A DNA stretch of 64,000 nt, taken from assembly GCA_027049035.1 (NCBI GenBank), contig JALTVI010000064.1, forward strand, positions 1 to 64,000, given 5' to 3'. The position numbers and the translations under genes were made by a program. Positions 8,872 to 19,198 of this stretch are shown one piece after another. The notes under the pieces were generated by a model. It was given only the letters and a program-made list of their open reading frames with translations, had not been told where the DNA came from and did no database searches. Source of the DNA: Sulfurovum sp. (lineage in GTDB: Bacteria; Campylobacterota; Campylobacteria; Campylobacterales; Sulfurovaceae). Positions within the stretch are counted from its first letter, which is position 1. Every line of letters begins with the position of its first letter.

Positions 8872-9981
8872 CTATGCTCCTTTTTGCGTCACGGCCTTGG
8901 CGGTGACCGGCTCTACGCGGCTGCCCTCGACGAGGTTTCCGGCAGGCTGCACCAACACCCGTTTATTAGCAAGTGTATCGGGAAGTATCACAATCTGCGT
9001 ATTGGAAAAGGGAGAGAGGAAGTGCTCTTTTTGAAGTGTGTTGTTGGTATCTACCATATAGACAAACTCCCCTTCCTGATCCTGGAAAACCCAGTCAGGA
9101 GAGATGGCAATGACAGGCATATTTTCATGGATGATCAGGCGAACCGTTACAAAGCTTCCGGGAAGAATCACTTCCTCCCCGTTGGCAACCTTGGCACGCA
9201 TGGCGACGGTATCGGTTATCTCATCCGCACGGCTGGCAATGAACTCCACCTTCCCTTTCAGCACAATGGCGGGGTTGTCCCGCAAATAGATCTCCACGTC
9301 GGGAAAAGGTTTTGATTTGTACTTCTGTATCTCTGCCACTTCACGTGTTGTAGGGAAGAAATTCACCTGCAGCGCACGTCCGTCTACAATAGACGCAAGT
9401 GACTGTCCGGCTGTGATCATATTACCGGGTTTGACGAACTCCCTTCCTATTTTACCGTCGATCGGTGCTTCCACATCACAGTAAGAGAGCTTGAGTTTGG
9501 CATCATCGATCAGCACCCTATCCGCTTTAACCGTTGCTTCAAGCTCCTTGCGTGCCGCCTCCAGCTGTTCGAGTTTCTGTTTGGGGGCGAGCTTCTCCTT
9601 TACCAGCGGAGCATAACGGCGGACATCCGCTTCGGCAAGCTCCAGACTTGCCTTGTCTTTTTCAAGCTGCGCCAGTGCACTGTTATACGCTGCCTTATAG
9701 TCCCGCTTGTCAATCTCGAAAAGTATCTGACCATGATGGACAGACTCTCCCGCTTTGAACATCTGCTTGAGCAGTTCTCCTTCGACCCTCGCCGTTACAG
9801 TTGCCGCCTCATACGCTTCGGCTTTGCTGGGATACTCTACCCATATCGCATGGGGTTCGGGTTTGAGCACTTTTACCTTGACCTTTGGCACAGGCTTCTG
9901 CGCAGATTTATCTGCTTTTGATTCCCCGCATCCGGTTATCATCAGTAGACTTGCCATCAATAGCATTACAGTACGCTTCAT
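8872..9981 (-). CDS. RND efflux periplasmic adaptor (membrane fusion protein), lipoprotein
   Basis: A 369-residue adaptor. The start is the ATG at 9979-9981, preceded by AAAAGGAAC. Longer upstream starts would bury the signal sequence. A lipobox (LLMITGC, Cys18) anchors it to the inner membrane. The family order is visible: a barrel-sandwich strand (EYPSKAEAYEAATVTARVEG), an alpha-hairpin with charged coiled coil (about residues 90-150), the second half of the lipoyl domain (LSYCDVEAPIDGKIGREFV) and the beta-barrel. It is the first gene of the efflux operon, 4 bases from the pump gene. No TetR-type repressor is adjacent. Confidence 0.9.
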   Translation of the reverse strand: MKRTVMLLMASLLMITGCGESKADKSAQKPVPKVKVKVLKPEPHAIWVEYPSKAEAYEAATVTARVEGELLKQMFKAGESVHHGQILFEIDKRDYKAAYNSALAQLEKDKASLELAEADVRRYAPLVKEKLAPKQKLEQLEAARKELEATVKADRVLIDDAKLKLSYCDVEAPIDGKIGREFVKPGNMITAGQSLASIVDGRALQVNFFPTTREVAEIQKYKSKPFPDVEIYLRDNPAIVLKGKVEFIASRADEITDTVAMRAKVANGEEVILPGSFVTVRLIIHENMPVIAISPDWVFQDQEGEFVYMVDTNNTLQKEHFLSPFSNTQIVILPDTLANKRVLVQPAGNLVEGSRVEPVTAKAVTQKGA

Positions 9982-10030
9982 CTCTATGTTCCTTTTAAAA
10001 TCGTATACGTTGACATTTGCCTGCTTTCCC

Positions 10031-10543
10031 TCAAGCTTGAAGCAGATGCCCTGCTTCTTTAAAATAGTAAGTTGTCGCAAGCGGTACAAAAAAATCCCTT
10101 GCCGCTTCGGCATCGATAATCTTGTCTTTGGCTCCCAGGAAGACTTCAACGACCGTACCTCTCTCTTGCAATGCTTTAAGCTCCTCTTCCTTCCAGCGGT
10201 ATGTCAAAAGCGCTTCAAGCTCCTCTTTGTTTCCCGTATCAAGATAGGTTTCCATATCGACACTGGAGGGGTAGGCAACATTTTTGAGAAACTGCGCTAC
10301 ATAGGCTTCATGTCCGGCATCGAAATAGCGCAGCTGCGCGCGGATGAAAGCAGGTTTCTGGTTCTGAAAAAAGGCCGGAGAGAAGAGCAGCAGCCTGTCG
10401 ATGCGCTTTTGGCTCTGAAGCACATGCTCTAACGCCAGCTGTGCACCGTAGCTGAAGCCTGCCACTGCATAGTCACTCTCTATCAGCCAGGATTTGAAAA
10501 AGCGCTCCTCGCCACGGAGGGAGAATCCGTTAAAATATCTCAA
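10031..10543 (-). CDS. bioV: BioV-type pimeloyl-ACP methyl ester carboxylesterase
   Basis: A 170-residue alpha/beta-hydrolase. I take a TTG start at 10541-10543, giving MRYFNGFSLRGEE. It has AGGAAG upstream and overlaps the preceding AAA gene by 14 bases. A longer ATG-initiated frame would run through the body of that gene. The nucleophile serine is in AGFSYGAQ, the acid probably in GAKDKI, and the histidine in GHLLQ at the C-terminus. This compact size and layout match, from memory, Helicobacter BioV, which releases pimeloyl-ACP for biotin synthesis. No biotin genes are adjacent. Assignment to BioV is by resemblance; the hydrolase fold is secure. Confidence 0.75.
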   Translation of the reverse strand: MRYFNGFSLRGEERFFKSWLIESDYAVAGFSYGAQLALEHVLQSQKRIDRLLLFSPAFFQNQKPAFIRAQLRYFDAGHEAYVAQFLKNVAYPSSVDMETYLDTGNKEELEALLTYRWKEEELKALQERGTVVEVFLGAKDKIIDAEAARDFFVPLATTYYFKEAGHLLQA

Positions 10544-12203
10544 GGAGTATCTTCCTGCATTCTTCGTGGGTGATGTTCTCATGGGTAAGCAGGTAGTCCG
10601 AAACCTGTGCCAGTGCACCGTCAAGACGCTTGAGCAGCGCTTTGAGTTCCGCGACGGACTCTTTCATCAGCACCTCCTCTTCGACACTGGAGACGACGAA
10701 GTTCTCACTCATCGCATACTCATAGATGACCTTGCGTATCAGCTCTTTTGCATGTAATATGTCCTCGCTGGCATTGGTGAACTGCTCGTTATAGTGCATC
10801 TGTGTCGCAACGCTTCCGGCAAGATAGACCTTGATGCGGTTAAGCAGTGTAGAGCGCGACAGTATCTCATGCTCCTGCATGATCAGCCGCGTGTTGACGA
10901 TGCCGATCTTTTCGAACTCCACATCCAGCCATGTGGCGACAACCGCCTTGGCACCCTGATAGAACGCCTGTATCTTGCGCTCCTCTTCGGTAAAACTCAT
11001 GATCTTTCGCTTGCCAAGCAGTACCTTCTCTTTGACCGCTTCGAAGTCGGCAGTCTCCACGACACTACGGCCTTCCCGCATGGCGTGGATAGCCGCTTCG
11101 TTAGTAAGCGTATCGAGCGCGGCGGAGTTGAAACCTACCGTCATGCGGGCGATGGCGTCGATGTCCACATTGTGCGGCTTGTGCGCAAGGTAGAGCTCCA
11201 GCGTCTTCCTGCGGTCTTCGAGGTCGGGCAGTGAGATGTGGATGCGGCGGTCGAAACGTCCTGCACGCAGCAGCGCTTCATCGAGCACGTCTATCTTGTT
11301 GGTCGCGCCGATGACGATGACACCCGAACTCTCCTCGAATCCGTCCATCTCCGTCAGCAGCTGATTGAGTGTCGCTTCCCGCTCGTCGTTTCTAAACTCG
11401 CCCCTGCTCTTGCCCACCGCGTCTATTTCGTCGATGAAGATGATGCTCGGCGCATGCTGCTTGGCTTTTTGAAAGAGTTCGCTTACGCGCTTGGCACCCA
11501 TTCCCACATAGATATGCACGAACGATGCACCGCTTTGGTAGAAGAAAGGCACGCCCGCCTCACCGGCGACCGCCTTGGAGATGAGCGTCTTTCCCACCCC
11601 CGGAGGGCCCACCAGCAGTACCCCTTTTGGCAGGCGTATGTCAAGTTCACGGTACTTTTGCGGCTCGCGCAGAAAGTCAATGATCTCCTCGAGCTCCTCT
11701 TTGACATCCTTGATGCCGGCGACATCCTTGAAGGTCACCGTTGATGTAATGGGACGTATGGGGCTGTTCTGCTCTTTGGCACTCCCCTCCTGCACCGCTT
11801 CTATGCGTTCAAGCTGCTGCTGTCTGCTTTTGTCTATAAAGCGGAACATATAGGCAAATGCACCAAGGAGCAGCAGCAAAGTCAGAATGTTATAAAAATC
11901 TTCATTAGAGCCCTTGACCTCTACGGGGTACTTGCTGAAAAAGGCGTTCTTGTTAATCGCATCTTTATAGACCTTGTAGACACCCTGCGGGGTTACCAGA
12001 CGCACATAGTCGCCATCAATCACCAGTTTTTCAATCACATCTTTCTTGTAGAGTGCATTGGCCTGTTTATGGGTGATAAGTTTCGCACTGTCTCGCAGCA
12101 GGGCAAAGCCTACCAACAGCAGCAGTACGGCAAGCAGCCCTATGATGATCTTGAGATTTTTCTGCGCAAGCAGTCTTCTTTTAAAGTGTCGCACGGTTGC
12201 CAT
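10530..12203 (-). CDS. FtsH-like membrane AAA+ ATPase with degenerate protease site
   Basis: A 557-residue protein with the FtsH plan: membrane helices at about 17-37 and 104-122 around a small periplasmic domain, then an AAA+ domain. Walker A GPPGVGKT is at 199-206, Walker B IIFIDEID at 254-261, and the arginine finger is in GRFDRR (315-320). The pore loop FVHIYVGMG follows residue 228. Where FtsH carries the zinc-binding HEAGH, this protein has YQGAK (415-419), so metalloprotease activity is not expected although the helical C-terminal domain remains. H. pylori has a comparable second FtsH-like gene beside the same neighbours (from memory). It overlaps mtaB by 23 bases and bioV by 14. The role may be chaperone-like unfolding (inference). 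Confidence 0.85.
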   Translation of the reverse strand: MATVRHFKRRLLAQKNLKIIIGLLAVLLLLVGFALLRDSAKLITHKQANALYKKDVIEKLVIDGDYVRLVTPQGVYKVYKDAINKNAFFSKYPVEVKGSNEDFYNILTLLLLLGAFAYMFRFIDKSRQQQLERIEAVQEGSAKEQNSPIRPITSTVTFKDVAGIKDVKEELEEIIDFLREPQKYRELDIRLPKGVLLVGPPGVGKTLISKAVAGEAGVPFFYQSGASFVHIYVGMGAKRVSELFQKAKQHAPSIIFIDEIDAVGKSRGEFRNDEREATLNQLLTEMDGFEESSGVIVIGATNKIDVLDEALLRAGRFDRRIHISLPDLEDRRKTLELYLAHKPHNVDIDAIARMTVGFNSAALDTLTNEAAIHAMREGRSVVETADFEAVKEKVLLGKRKIMSFTEEERKIQAFYQGAKAVVATWLDVEFEKIGIVNTRLIMQEHEILSRSTLLNRIKVYLAGSVATQMHYNEQFTNASEDILHAKELIRKVIYEYAMSENFVVSSVEEEVLMKESVAELKALLKRLDGALAQVSDYLLTHENITHEECRKILLEIF

Positions 12204-13428
12204 CCGGTCCTACCTCCACGTCGTTCAGGAGTACCCAGTTGCTTGATAGGTCCTCTTCGCTTGCCACCTCCACGCGGTTGAAGTACTGGTCAAATCCGCT
12301 ATAGATACCCTCTTTGCCTGTTTCAAGCAGCACCTCGAGGTTGATGTTGTGCGAACGTCTAAAAGCATAGTTTTTCGCCTTGATAAGTGCGGTCAGTTCG
12401 CGGTGGCGCTCCTTGGCGATGTTGCCGCGTACTTCGGGTTTCATGGTTGCCGAAGCGGTGTTGTCGCGCTTGGAGTAGGAGAAGGCGTGAATATGGGTCA
12501 GCGGCAGCTGCTTTACACGCTCAATGGCCTCTTTCCACTCCGCTTCGCCCTCACCAGGATGGCCGACGATGAAGTCCGTTCCCAGTGCGTAGCCGCGGCT
12601 TGCAATGGTGTTGAAAAGTTCGATGTCGCTTTCAAACCGGTTGCGGCGGTTCATCAATTCTAGCATTCTGTCGCTGGTGTGCTGCAGGGCGATATGCAGG
12701 TGCTTCGCCATCCACGGTTCACTGAGCAGCTCCATGAACTCGTCGTCTATCTGAATGGGCTCGAGGCTCCCGATACGGATACGCCGTACGCCGCGGATCA
12801 TACTCATCTTCTTGAGCAGCTTCGCCATGCTTGTACCGTGGTCCTTGCCGTAACTTCCCACATTGGTGCCTGTAAGGATGAACTCCCCAAAACCGTTGGC
12901 GGCGAGTTTACGTATCTGCTCTAAAATGGTCTCTTCTCTATGTGAGCGCGCATTTCCTCTGACAGAGGGGATGATACAATACGAACATCGAAAGTCACAC
13001 CCCTCCTGAATCTTGATGAATGCCCTGCTCTTGCCTACGAACTCTTCGACAATCGTCGAATCGATATGCTCAAGATCGCCTATTTCGTAGAAGCGCGTCT
13101 CTTTTTTGAGAATTTCGTTGATATTCTCTTTTTCAGAGTGCCCCATGACACCGAAGACCTTGTTGTCCTCAAAGAGTGCCTCCCCCTTGGAATGAGAGCC
13201 GCACCCTGCCAAAATCACCTTGGCATTCGGGTTCTTGCGCTTCATGGAGGCGATGTAGTTTCGCACCGAAGAGTCCGCACCGTTGGTGACCGTACAGGAG
13301 TTGACAACGATGATGTCCGAACTGTTCTCATCCTGAGTCAATTCAAACTCCTTGAGTTTGGACATCATCACCTGTGTGTCGAACTGGTTGGTACGACAGC
13401 CAAACGTTTTGAAAAAGACTTTTTTCAT
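12181..13428 (-). CDS. mtaB: tRNA t6A37 methylthiotransferase MtaB
   Basis: A 415-residue radical SAM methylthiotransferase. The N-terminal UPF0004 domain carries the auxiliary-cluster cysteines at 11, 45 and 76 (FGCRTNQFD, NSCTV, AGCGS). The radical SAM triad is Cys144/148/151 in GCDFRCSYCIIPSVRG. The C-terminal part is a TRAM-like domain. FGCRTNQFDTQ and the RGNARS segment favour MtaB (ms2t6A formation at position 37 of ANN-decoding tRNAs) over MiaB or RimO. The gene begins with an ATGA overlap with the mscS-like stop and overlaps the FtsH-like gene at its end, so it is inside one operon. Confidence 0.88.
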   Translation of the reverse strand: MKKVFFKTFGCRTNQFDTQVMMSKLKEFELTQDENSSDIIVVNSCTVTNGADSSVRNYIASMKRKNPNAKVILAGCGSHSKGEALFEDNKVFGVMGHSEKENINEILKKETRFYEIGDLEHIDSTIVEEFVGKSRAFIKIQEGCDFRCSYCIIPSVRGNARSHREETILEQIRKLAANGFGEFILTGTNVGSYGKDHGTSMAKLLKKMSMIRGVRRIRIGSLEPIQIDDEFMELLSEPWMAKHLHIALQHTSDRMLELMNRRNRFESDIELFNTIASRGYALGTDFIVGHPGEGEAEWKEAIERVKQLPLTHIHAFSYSKRDNTASATMKPEVRGNIAKERHRELTALIKAKNYAFRRSHNINLEVLLETGKEGIYSGFDQYFNRVEVASEEDLSSNWVLLNDVEVGPDGNRATL

Positions 13429-15107
13429 GCCTGCTCCCCATCAAAGAGTGTCGGCTGCGGTGCAGCTGGTTTGCGTACATCTTTGTCGATGTAGATAGAC
13501 TGTGTAGGGTATGCCAGGTGTATATCCTCTTCCGCCTGAATGCGCTCGATGATCTCCATGGAGATGGTACTTCGAAGTGTCAATGTCGCATAGGCGTTGG
13601 TATGGTACCATGCGGAGATTTTGATGCCGTAGGGTTCGATGAAGCTGTAGATGCGCGGCTCAACGTTGGTATTTTTCATACTGTACTGGCTGCGCAGCTT
13701 GTTGAGCTGTTTACGGGTAATGTCGGTGTATCCCTTGGAGTACTTCTTTGTCACCTCTTTGGCGATGGTACTTGCCTTGCTGGCATTGGAATCGAAAGTG
13801 ATCGTAAAATCAATGCCGTCCCACACTGTCTTGAGCCCCGCATGCGAATAGTTGGCGATCATGTCGGTAAAGACGTAGTTGTTGGGCACGAAGATGATAC
13901 GCCCCGCCCTGCGGTTGTGCATGTAGGTGGTCAGCGTGATGTCCTCCTGAATCGTCATACGCAGGAGCGAAATGTCAACCACATCACCAACGTACTCCAT
14001 ACCATTGCGCACGAACTTCACGCGGTCACCTACGTGAATGGCACCGCCTACAATGATGACAAACCAGCCCAGAATCGACATGAACCAGTCTTTCATCGCA
14101 ATGGCGATACCGGCTGAGGCGAACCCGAGAATGGTGACAAGGTAGCTGACATTCTCGATATAGGCAAAGAGCAGAATGAGTACGATCAGTGTAATGAAGG
14201 TGAAATTGAGCGCCTTGTTGATGGTGTAGAAGCGCTCGTTGTCTGACATATAGCGGCGTACAAGATACTTGATGAGGAAGATGATGATGAGGAAAACAAG
14301 GATGATGATGCCGATCGTTGTCGCTTTCTCTACCTCTTTTTTAATGTCAGCGCGCAGATTAAGCATAATCTCGTCGAGCTTTTTGGTGTAGACATTCTGT
14401 GTGGTCTTGAAGATCTCCACCACCGGTGTGAAGGTATTGATCTGCTCGATCGTGTCTTTAAGCTCCTTTTGATACTCAAACCTGTCCGGTTTGACTTCAA
14501 TGAGCGAGCGCAGAATACGCTCCTTCTCTTTGAGCTCCTGCATCACCTGCTGAATGGAGAGATAGCGGTCGTTATACTCTTTAGCATCGTTTTTGAGTTT
14601 CTCAATAAACGAGAGAGCCGAAATGATCGCAAGCGGATTCTGTACGGTAGGAATCTCGCCCACAGGTGGCGGTGTGAGGAACTTTTTGAAAGGGTCCTTC
14701 TCATACTCCTTAAGCAGCTGCAGTTTGCCAAGCAGAATCTCCTTTTTACTGCGAAGCTCTTTGAGAATCTCACGCTGCTGTTTGTTCAACAGGCGTTTTC
14801 GTGACAGTTTTTCCAGTTCAGCGATCTTTTTGTCGAGTACCGTTTCCTGCTCTTTGAGCTCTTTGTAGACATGGTAGTTGCTGTAGATCTTCGACCAGAT
14901 ATTATTCTCTTTGAGCTGCACATCCAGGTTGTCTTTCTCACTGATAAGCCGGGAGAGTGTCTCGACATGTTTTTTGATGCTCTGGTCAGCACTCTTCGTT
15001 TCGGTTGCAGGTGTATTCTCACCGGCACGGCTCTCTCCTGTGGCAAATGCCGGCATCAGGCTCACACCGGCAAGCAAAAGCAGTATGCTCAGGAGGCGAA
15101 GGATCAT
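13425..15107 (-). CDS. MscS-family mechanosensitive ion channel
   Basis: A 560-residue channel. A signal peptide (LRLLSILLLLAGVSLMPAFA) leads into a long charged coiled-coil periplasmic region (about residues 30-255). Membrane helices follow at about 263-285, 305-325 and 332-355. The pore helix and MscS beta domain come next, with the segment GWFVIIVGGAIHVGDRVKF and the family motif VGDVVDISLLRMTI. The C-terminal domain ends near 540. The family gates in response to membrane tension during osmotic downshift. Its ends overlap aroB (15104-15107, ATGA) and mtaB (13425-13428, ATGA), so expression is tied to the operon. Confidence 0.87.
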   Translation of the reverse strand: MILRLLSILLLLAGVSLMPAFATGESRAGENTPATETKSADQSIKKHVETLSRLISEKDNLDVQLKENNIWSKIYSNYHVYKELKEQETVLDKKIAELEKLSRKRLLNKQQREILKELRSKKEILLGKLQLLKEYEKDPFKKFLTPPPVGEIPTVQNPLAIISALSFIEKLKNDAKEYNDRYLSIQQVMQELKEKERILRSLIEVKPDRFEYQKELKDTIEQINTFTPVVEIFKTTQNVYTKKLDEIMLNLRADIKKEVEKATTIGIIILVFLIIIFLIKYLVRRYMSDNERFYTINKALNFTFITLIVLILLFAYIENVSYLVTILGFASAGIAIAMKDWFMSILGWFVIIVGGAIHVGDRVKFVRNGMEYVGDVVDISLLRMTIQEDITLTTYMHNRRAGRIIFVPNNYVFTDMIANYSHAGLKTVWDGIDFTITFDSNASKASTIAKEVTKKYSKGYTDITRKQLNKLRSQYSMKNTNVEPRIYSFIEPYGIKISAWYHTNAYATLTLRSTISMEIIERIQAEEDIHLAYPTQSIYIDKDVRKPAAPQPTLFDGEQA

Positions 15108-16165
15108 TGTTTTGCTCCAAACTGCGCCAGAACACGTTTTACCACCGTTTCATCAAGGTCTTTGACAATCTTGTGGTTCCCAATTCCATTGGGAAGGATG
15201 AACTTGATACTGTTGTTGGCACTCTTCTTGTCGAGGAAGAAGTGTTCGTAAAAATCATCAATGTTCTCAATGGTATAGTCGGTCGGAAGCGCATACTTCT
15301 CAAGCAGCGCCTTCACCTCCTCAGCCTCTTCAGGCTGCATAAGACCATGTTCTACCGCCAGTGCATTCGCCATGACCATACCGATGGCAACCGCTTCACC
15401 ATGCAGGTAGGTCGTGTAGTTTGTCTCATTCTCCACGACATGTCCGAAGGTGTGGCCGTAGTTGAGTACGGCACGGATGCCCGCCTCTTTCTCATCCTGA
15501 TTGACCACCCATGCTTTAAGCTCGACACTACGTCTGATGGCCTCTTTTAGCTGCGCTTCATCGCCTAGGTCTGCCGTTTTGAGAAAATCGAAGTACTCCC
15601 TGTCGAACATCACCGCCATCTTGACAATTTCAGCCACACCCGCAGCAAACTCCCTTTTTGGCAGCGTTTCCAAAAAGGCTGTGTCAATGTAGACCGCTTT
15701 GGGCTGATAGAAGGCACCGATGAGATTCTTGCCGTATTTGTTGTTTACACCGGTCTTTCCGCCTACACTGGCATCGACCTGACTGAGCAGTGTTGTTGGG
15801 ATCTGAATAAAGTCAATACCGCGCTGGTAAAGGCTTGCGGTAAACCCCGTCATATCTCCGATAACACCGCCGCCGAAGGCGATAAGAAGCGACTTTCTGT
15901 CCAGCTTCTGCTCAAAACACTCGTCAAGAATCTGCTCGACAGTCTGCAGTGTCTTGTACTGTTCCCCGTCAGGGACAGTGACTACATGCAGCTGTTTCGC
16001 CTCAAGTTTTTCCAGTAGTCTATCGAGGTGGAATCCGGCCACTGTCGGGTTGGTAACTACCACCACCTTCGTATCGAAAGAGAGTTTTGGAAGTGCATCG
16101 ATGGTAATGTCATACTTTACAGGCTTGGGAGGGAGAAGTTCAATAGGGACGATCATACGTGTCAA
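15104..16165 (-). CDS. aroB: 3-dehydroquinate synthase
   Basis: A 353-residue enzyme of the shikimate pathway that converts DAHP to 3-dehydroquinate using NAD and a divalent metal. The NAD-binding and substrate segments GGGVIGDMTGFTASLYQRGI and TTLLSQVDASVGGKTGVN are intact. The metal ligands are expected at the glutamate of GVAEIVK and the histidines in LNYGHTFGHVVE and LHGEAVAIGM. The length fits the family. It is the first gene of the aroB-mscS-mtaB-ftsH-like-bioV operon. A promoter should lie in the AT-rich 66 bases before it, where minus-strand TAAAATAAA-type boxes occur. Confidence 0.95.
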   Translation of the reverse strand: MTRMIVPIELLPPKPVKYDITIDALPKLSFDTKVVVVTNPTVAGFHLDRLLEKLEAKQLHVVTVPDGEQYKTLQTVEQILDECFEQKLDRKSLLIAFGGGVIGDMTGFTASLYQRGIDFIQIPTTLLSQVDASVGGKTGVNNKYGKNLIGAFYQPKAVYIDTAFLETLPKREFAAGVAEIVKMAVMFDREYFDFLKTADLGDEAQLKEAIRRSVELKAWVVNQDEKEAGIRAVLNYGHTFGHVVENETNYTTYLHGEAVAIGMVMANALAVEHGLMQPEEAEEVKALLEKYALPTDYTIENIDDFYEHFFLDKKSANNSIKFILPNGIGNHKIVKDLDETVVKRVLAQFGAKQ

Positions 16166-16231
16166 CCTTGCTCGATAATAATTTGCTTTATTTTATCTTA
16201 TAAGCACTTAAATCCCGGGGTGATCGGCAGA

Positions 16232-17671
16232 TCAGGCCTGATGTTCCTCGTCTGCTGCATACGGTACAAGCAGTTTTGGGTGTTTGTCACTGGTGAGCAA
16301 AAAGTCTTTGATGCGTGTGGAGATCAGCTTCCAAAGTGTTGCGCCGTGCATATTCTTTTCAAAGGGAGCAATCTGCAGCACATTATCCATTTGGGCAAGC
16401 TCCCTGACAGGGTTGGAGACTTTCTGCTCTATCTTTATCTCCATCGAGAAAATGTGTGCGAGCGTTTCGTAATGTTCGATGATAATTTTCTTGCTTTCGA
16501 ACTCCCCCTCCGGGTCGAAGTCACAGAGTGAAAGCTCCAAGCCCAAAGACTCGGAAACATCGAATGCGGTGGAGGAGATCGACTCCATCTTCTGCTCATT
16601 CTCCATCAGAATGACACTCTTTTTGATGTTGTAGAGACGCTGCATACCAAAAAGATAAATCACCTTTTTAAGGAAATAAAGTGTCTGCTGCATAGAGCCG
16701 GAGAGAAAGGTTTCACGGCTTGCGAGTACAAGCCCTATATCATGCTCCTGAATATCGTACTCTACAAGGTGTTCTACACTGCTGTTGTCGTAACAGACCG
16801 AGACACTTACCTGTTCACTCTCGTATGACTTCACTTTTTCGATCAAACCGAAGTCATTGGGATGGAGTATCCGGACAAAAAGTTTACGGTTCTCAAGCTT
16901 TTTCAGCATATAGAGACTCTCTTCAAGATAGAGCATCGTGTGTTCCCTGTCAAAGCGCAGATCGAGCAGCAGATAGAGCTCTTTTCCAAAGGGTTCCGGG
17001 AAGAGTCCTATACGCTCATTGATCGTCTTGTATACCCCGTCGAGCACAAGCGGCTTTCCGACAATGAGCAGTGTATCGTTGGGAAGGATCGTCGTTGCAT
17101 TGGTAGGCAGTATCTGTTTCTCTTTACGGTAGATGGCGGCAATTTTCCATTTACGCTGCAAAATCGAACCGACATGTCGAAAGGCGAAGGTACTGCCAAA
17201 AGGAACAAGCACCTCCATGATCTCTCCCTTGCCAAGCCCGACATTCTGTGCGACTACAGGCACGTTCGGCAGGTGGTCGTAGAGGTGTGCAGCTATCAGC
17301 TCATTGACATTGAGAACGGTGATGTTTTTGTCATCACTCCCTATTGCATCGTCATCCCACGGATTGACCAGCACAATACGGATCTTGTCATCCACCAGCC
17401 GTACATTCTTCAGAACATACTGCGCATCCTCATGCGCCTGAATAATGATGAATACCTGGCTGAACGAAGTTTCGGACATGATGTGCCGAATACGGGCATA
17501 GCTCGTGGGATCGGCTTTGATGAGGGTGATATTCTTTCCCATCTTCTCGGGGACGGCATTGTCAGTGAAGCAGGTAACATAGTAGCGGTTCTCGGAAACG
17601 CGCTTGCGTCCTATCCATTCGATGAAATGTCTTGCGATGCTGCCATCGGCAAGTATCAGTATATTCTTCAT
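16232..17671 (-). CDS. TrkA-like NAD-binding regulatory protein (COG3400 type)
   Basis: A 479-residue cytoplasmic protein with an N-terminal Rossmann-like RCK_N domain (KNILILADGSIARHFIEWIG; strands up to about 125). An RCK_C-like domain follows (about 135-215; VLVPFGSTFAFRHVGSI and ILPNDTLLIVGKP). The C-terminal half (about 225-479) has no clear motif. It has no membrane segments, so it is a regulatory subunit type rather than a channel. Campylobacterota have a homologue between tgt and aroB (from memory of H. pylori). It is divergent from tgt and separated from aroB by 66 bases. The role in K+ transport control is inferred from the domains. Confidence 0.75.
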   Translation of the reverse strand: MKNILILADGSIARHFIEWIGRKRVSENRYYVTCFTDNAVPEKMGKNITLIKADPTSYARIRHIMSETSFSQVFIIIQAHEDAQYVLKNVRLVDDKIRIVLVNPWDDDAIGSDDKNITVLNVNELIAAHLYDHLPNVPVVAQNVGLGKGEIMEVLVPFGSTFAFRHVGSILQRKWKIAAIYRKEKQILPTNATTILPNDTLLIVGKPLVLDGVYKTINERIGLFPEPFGKELYLLLDLRFDREHTMLYLEESLYMLKKLENRKLFVRILHPNDFGLIEKVKSYESEQVSVSVCYDNSSVEHLVEYDIQEHDIGLVLASRETFLSGSMQQTLYFLKKVIYLFGMQRLYNIKKSVILMENEQKMESISSTAFDVSESLGLELSLCDFDPEGEFESKKIIIEHYETLAHIFSMEIKIEQKVSNPVRELAQMDNVLQIAPFEKNMHGATLWKLISTRIKDFLLTSDKHPKLLVPYAADEEHQA

Positions 17672-17692
17672 TTATGCCCTAATTCGATATAA

Positions 17693-18856
<1,164 letters not shown>

Positions 18857-18929
18857 AATGCAACATAGGTTACATCACTTCAAACAAAAGTACGGTATGA
18901 TTGCACAAAATCATTTTAAAGGATAGATT

Positions 18930-19193
18930 ATGAGTCACAGACACAAGGCAAAAATCGAAAAAGTTTTCGAGCACCCTATCTCTACCAACATCGACGTCAA
19001 AAAACTGATTTCGGCACTGGAGCACTACGGTGTCGAAGTAGAGCTAACAAAGAAACACAAAGCAAAACTCTTCTACAAGGAGAGTGAATTCGTGCTGCCC
19101 CTGCCGCACGGCGATCACCTGACCAAAGACGAAGTGGTTATGCTGCGCCACTGGCTTGAAGAGGTAGGACTTACACCCGATACTGTAGAATAG
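18930..19193 (+). CDS. HicA-like dsRBD-fold small protein
   Basis: 87 residues resembling stand-alone HicA-family proteins. The opening HKAKIEKVFEHPISTNID followed by VKKLISALEHYGVEVE, and the closing LPLPHGDHLTKDEVVMLRHW, fit the group that carries a PH-x-K/H-E-type motif near the end. HicA toxins are ribosome-dependent mRNA interferases with a catalytic histidine, but no hicB antitoxin gene lies on either side. The next gene runs in the opposite direction. A toxin role is therefore not supported. It has a ribosome binding site (AAAGGATAG before ATG) and a TATGAT box upstream. Confidence 0.6.
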   Translation: MSHRHKAKIEKVFEHPISTNIDVKKLISALEHYGVEVELTKKHKAKLFYKESEFVLPLPHGDHLTKDEVVMLRHWLEEVGLTPDTVE

Positions 19194-19198
19194 ATAGG

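Noticed and set aside
18930-19193. HicAB toxin-antitoxin system
   Set aside because: Only a HicA-like protein is present; neighbours are tgt and a SpoIIAA-like gene, and no HicB-like frame was found on either strand.
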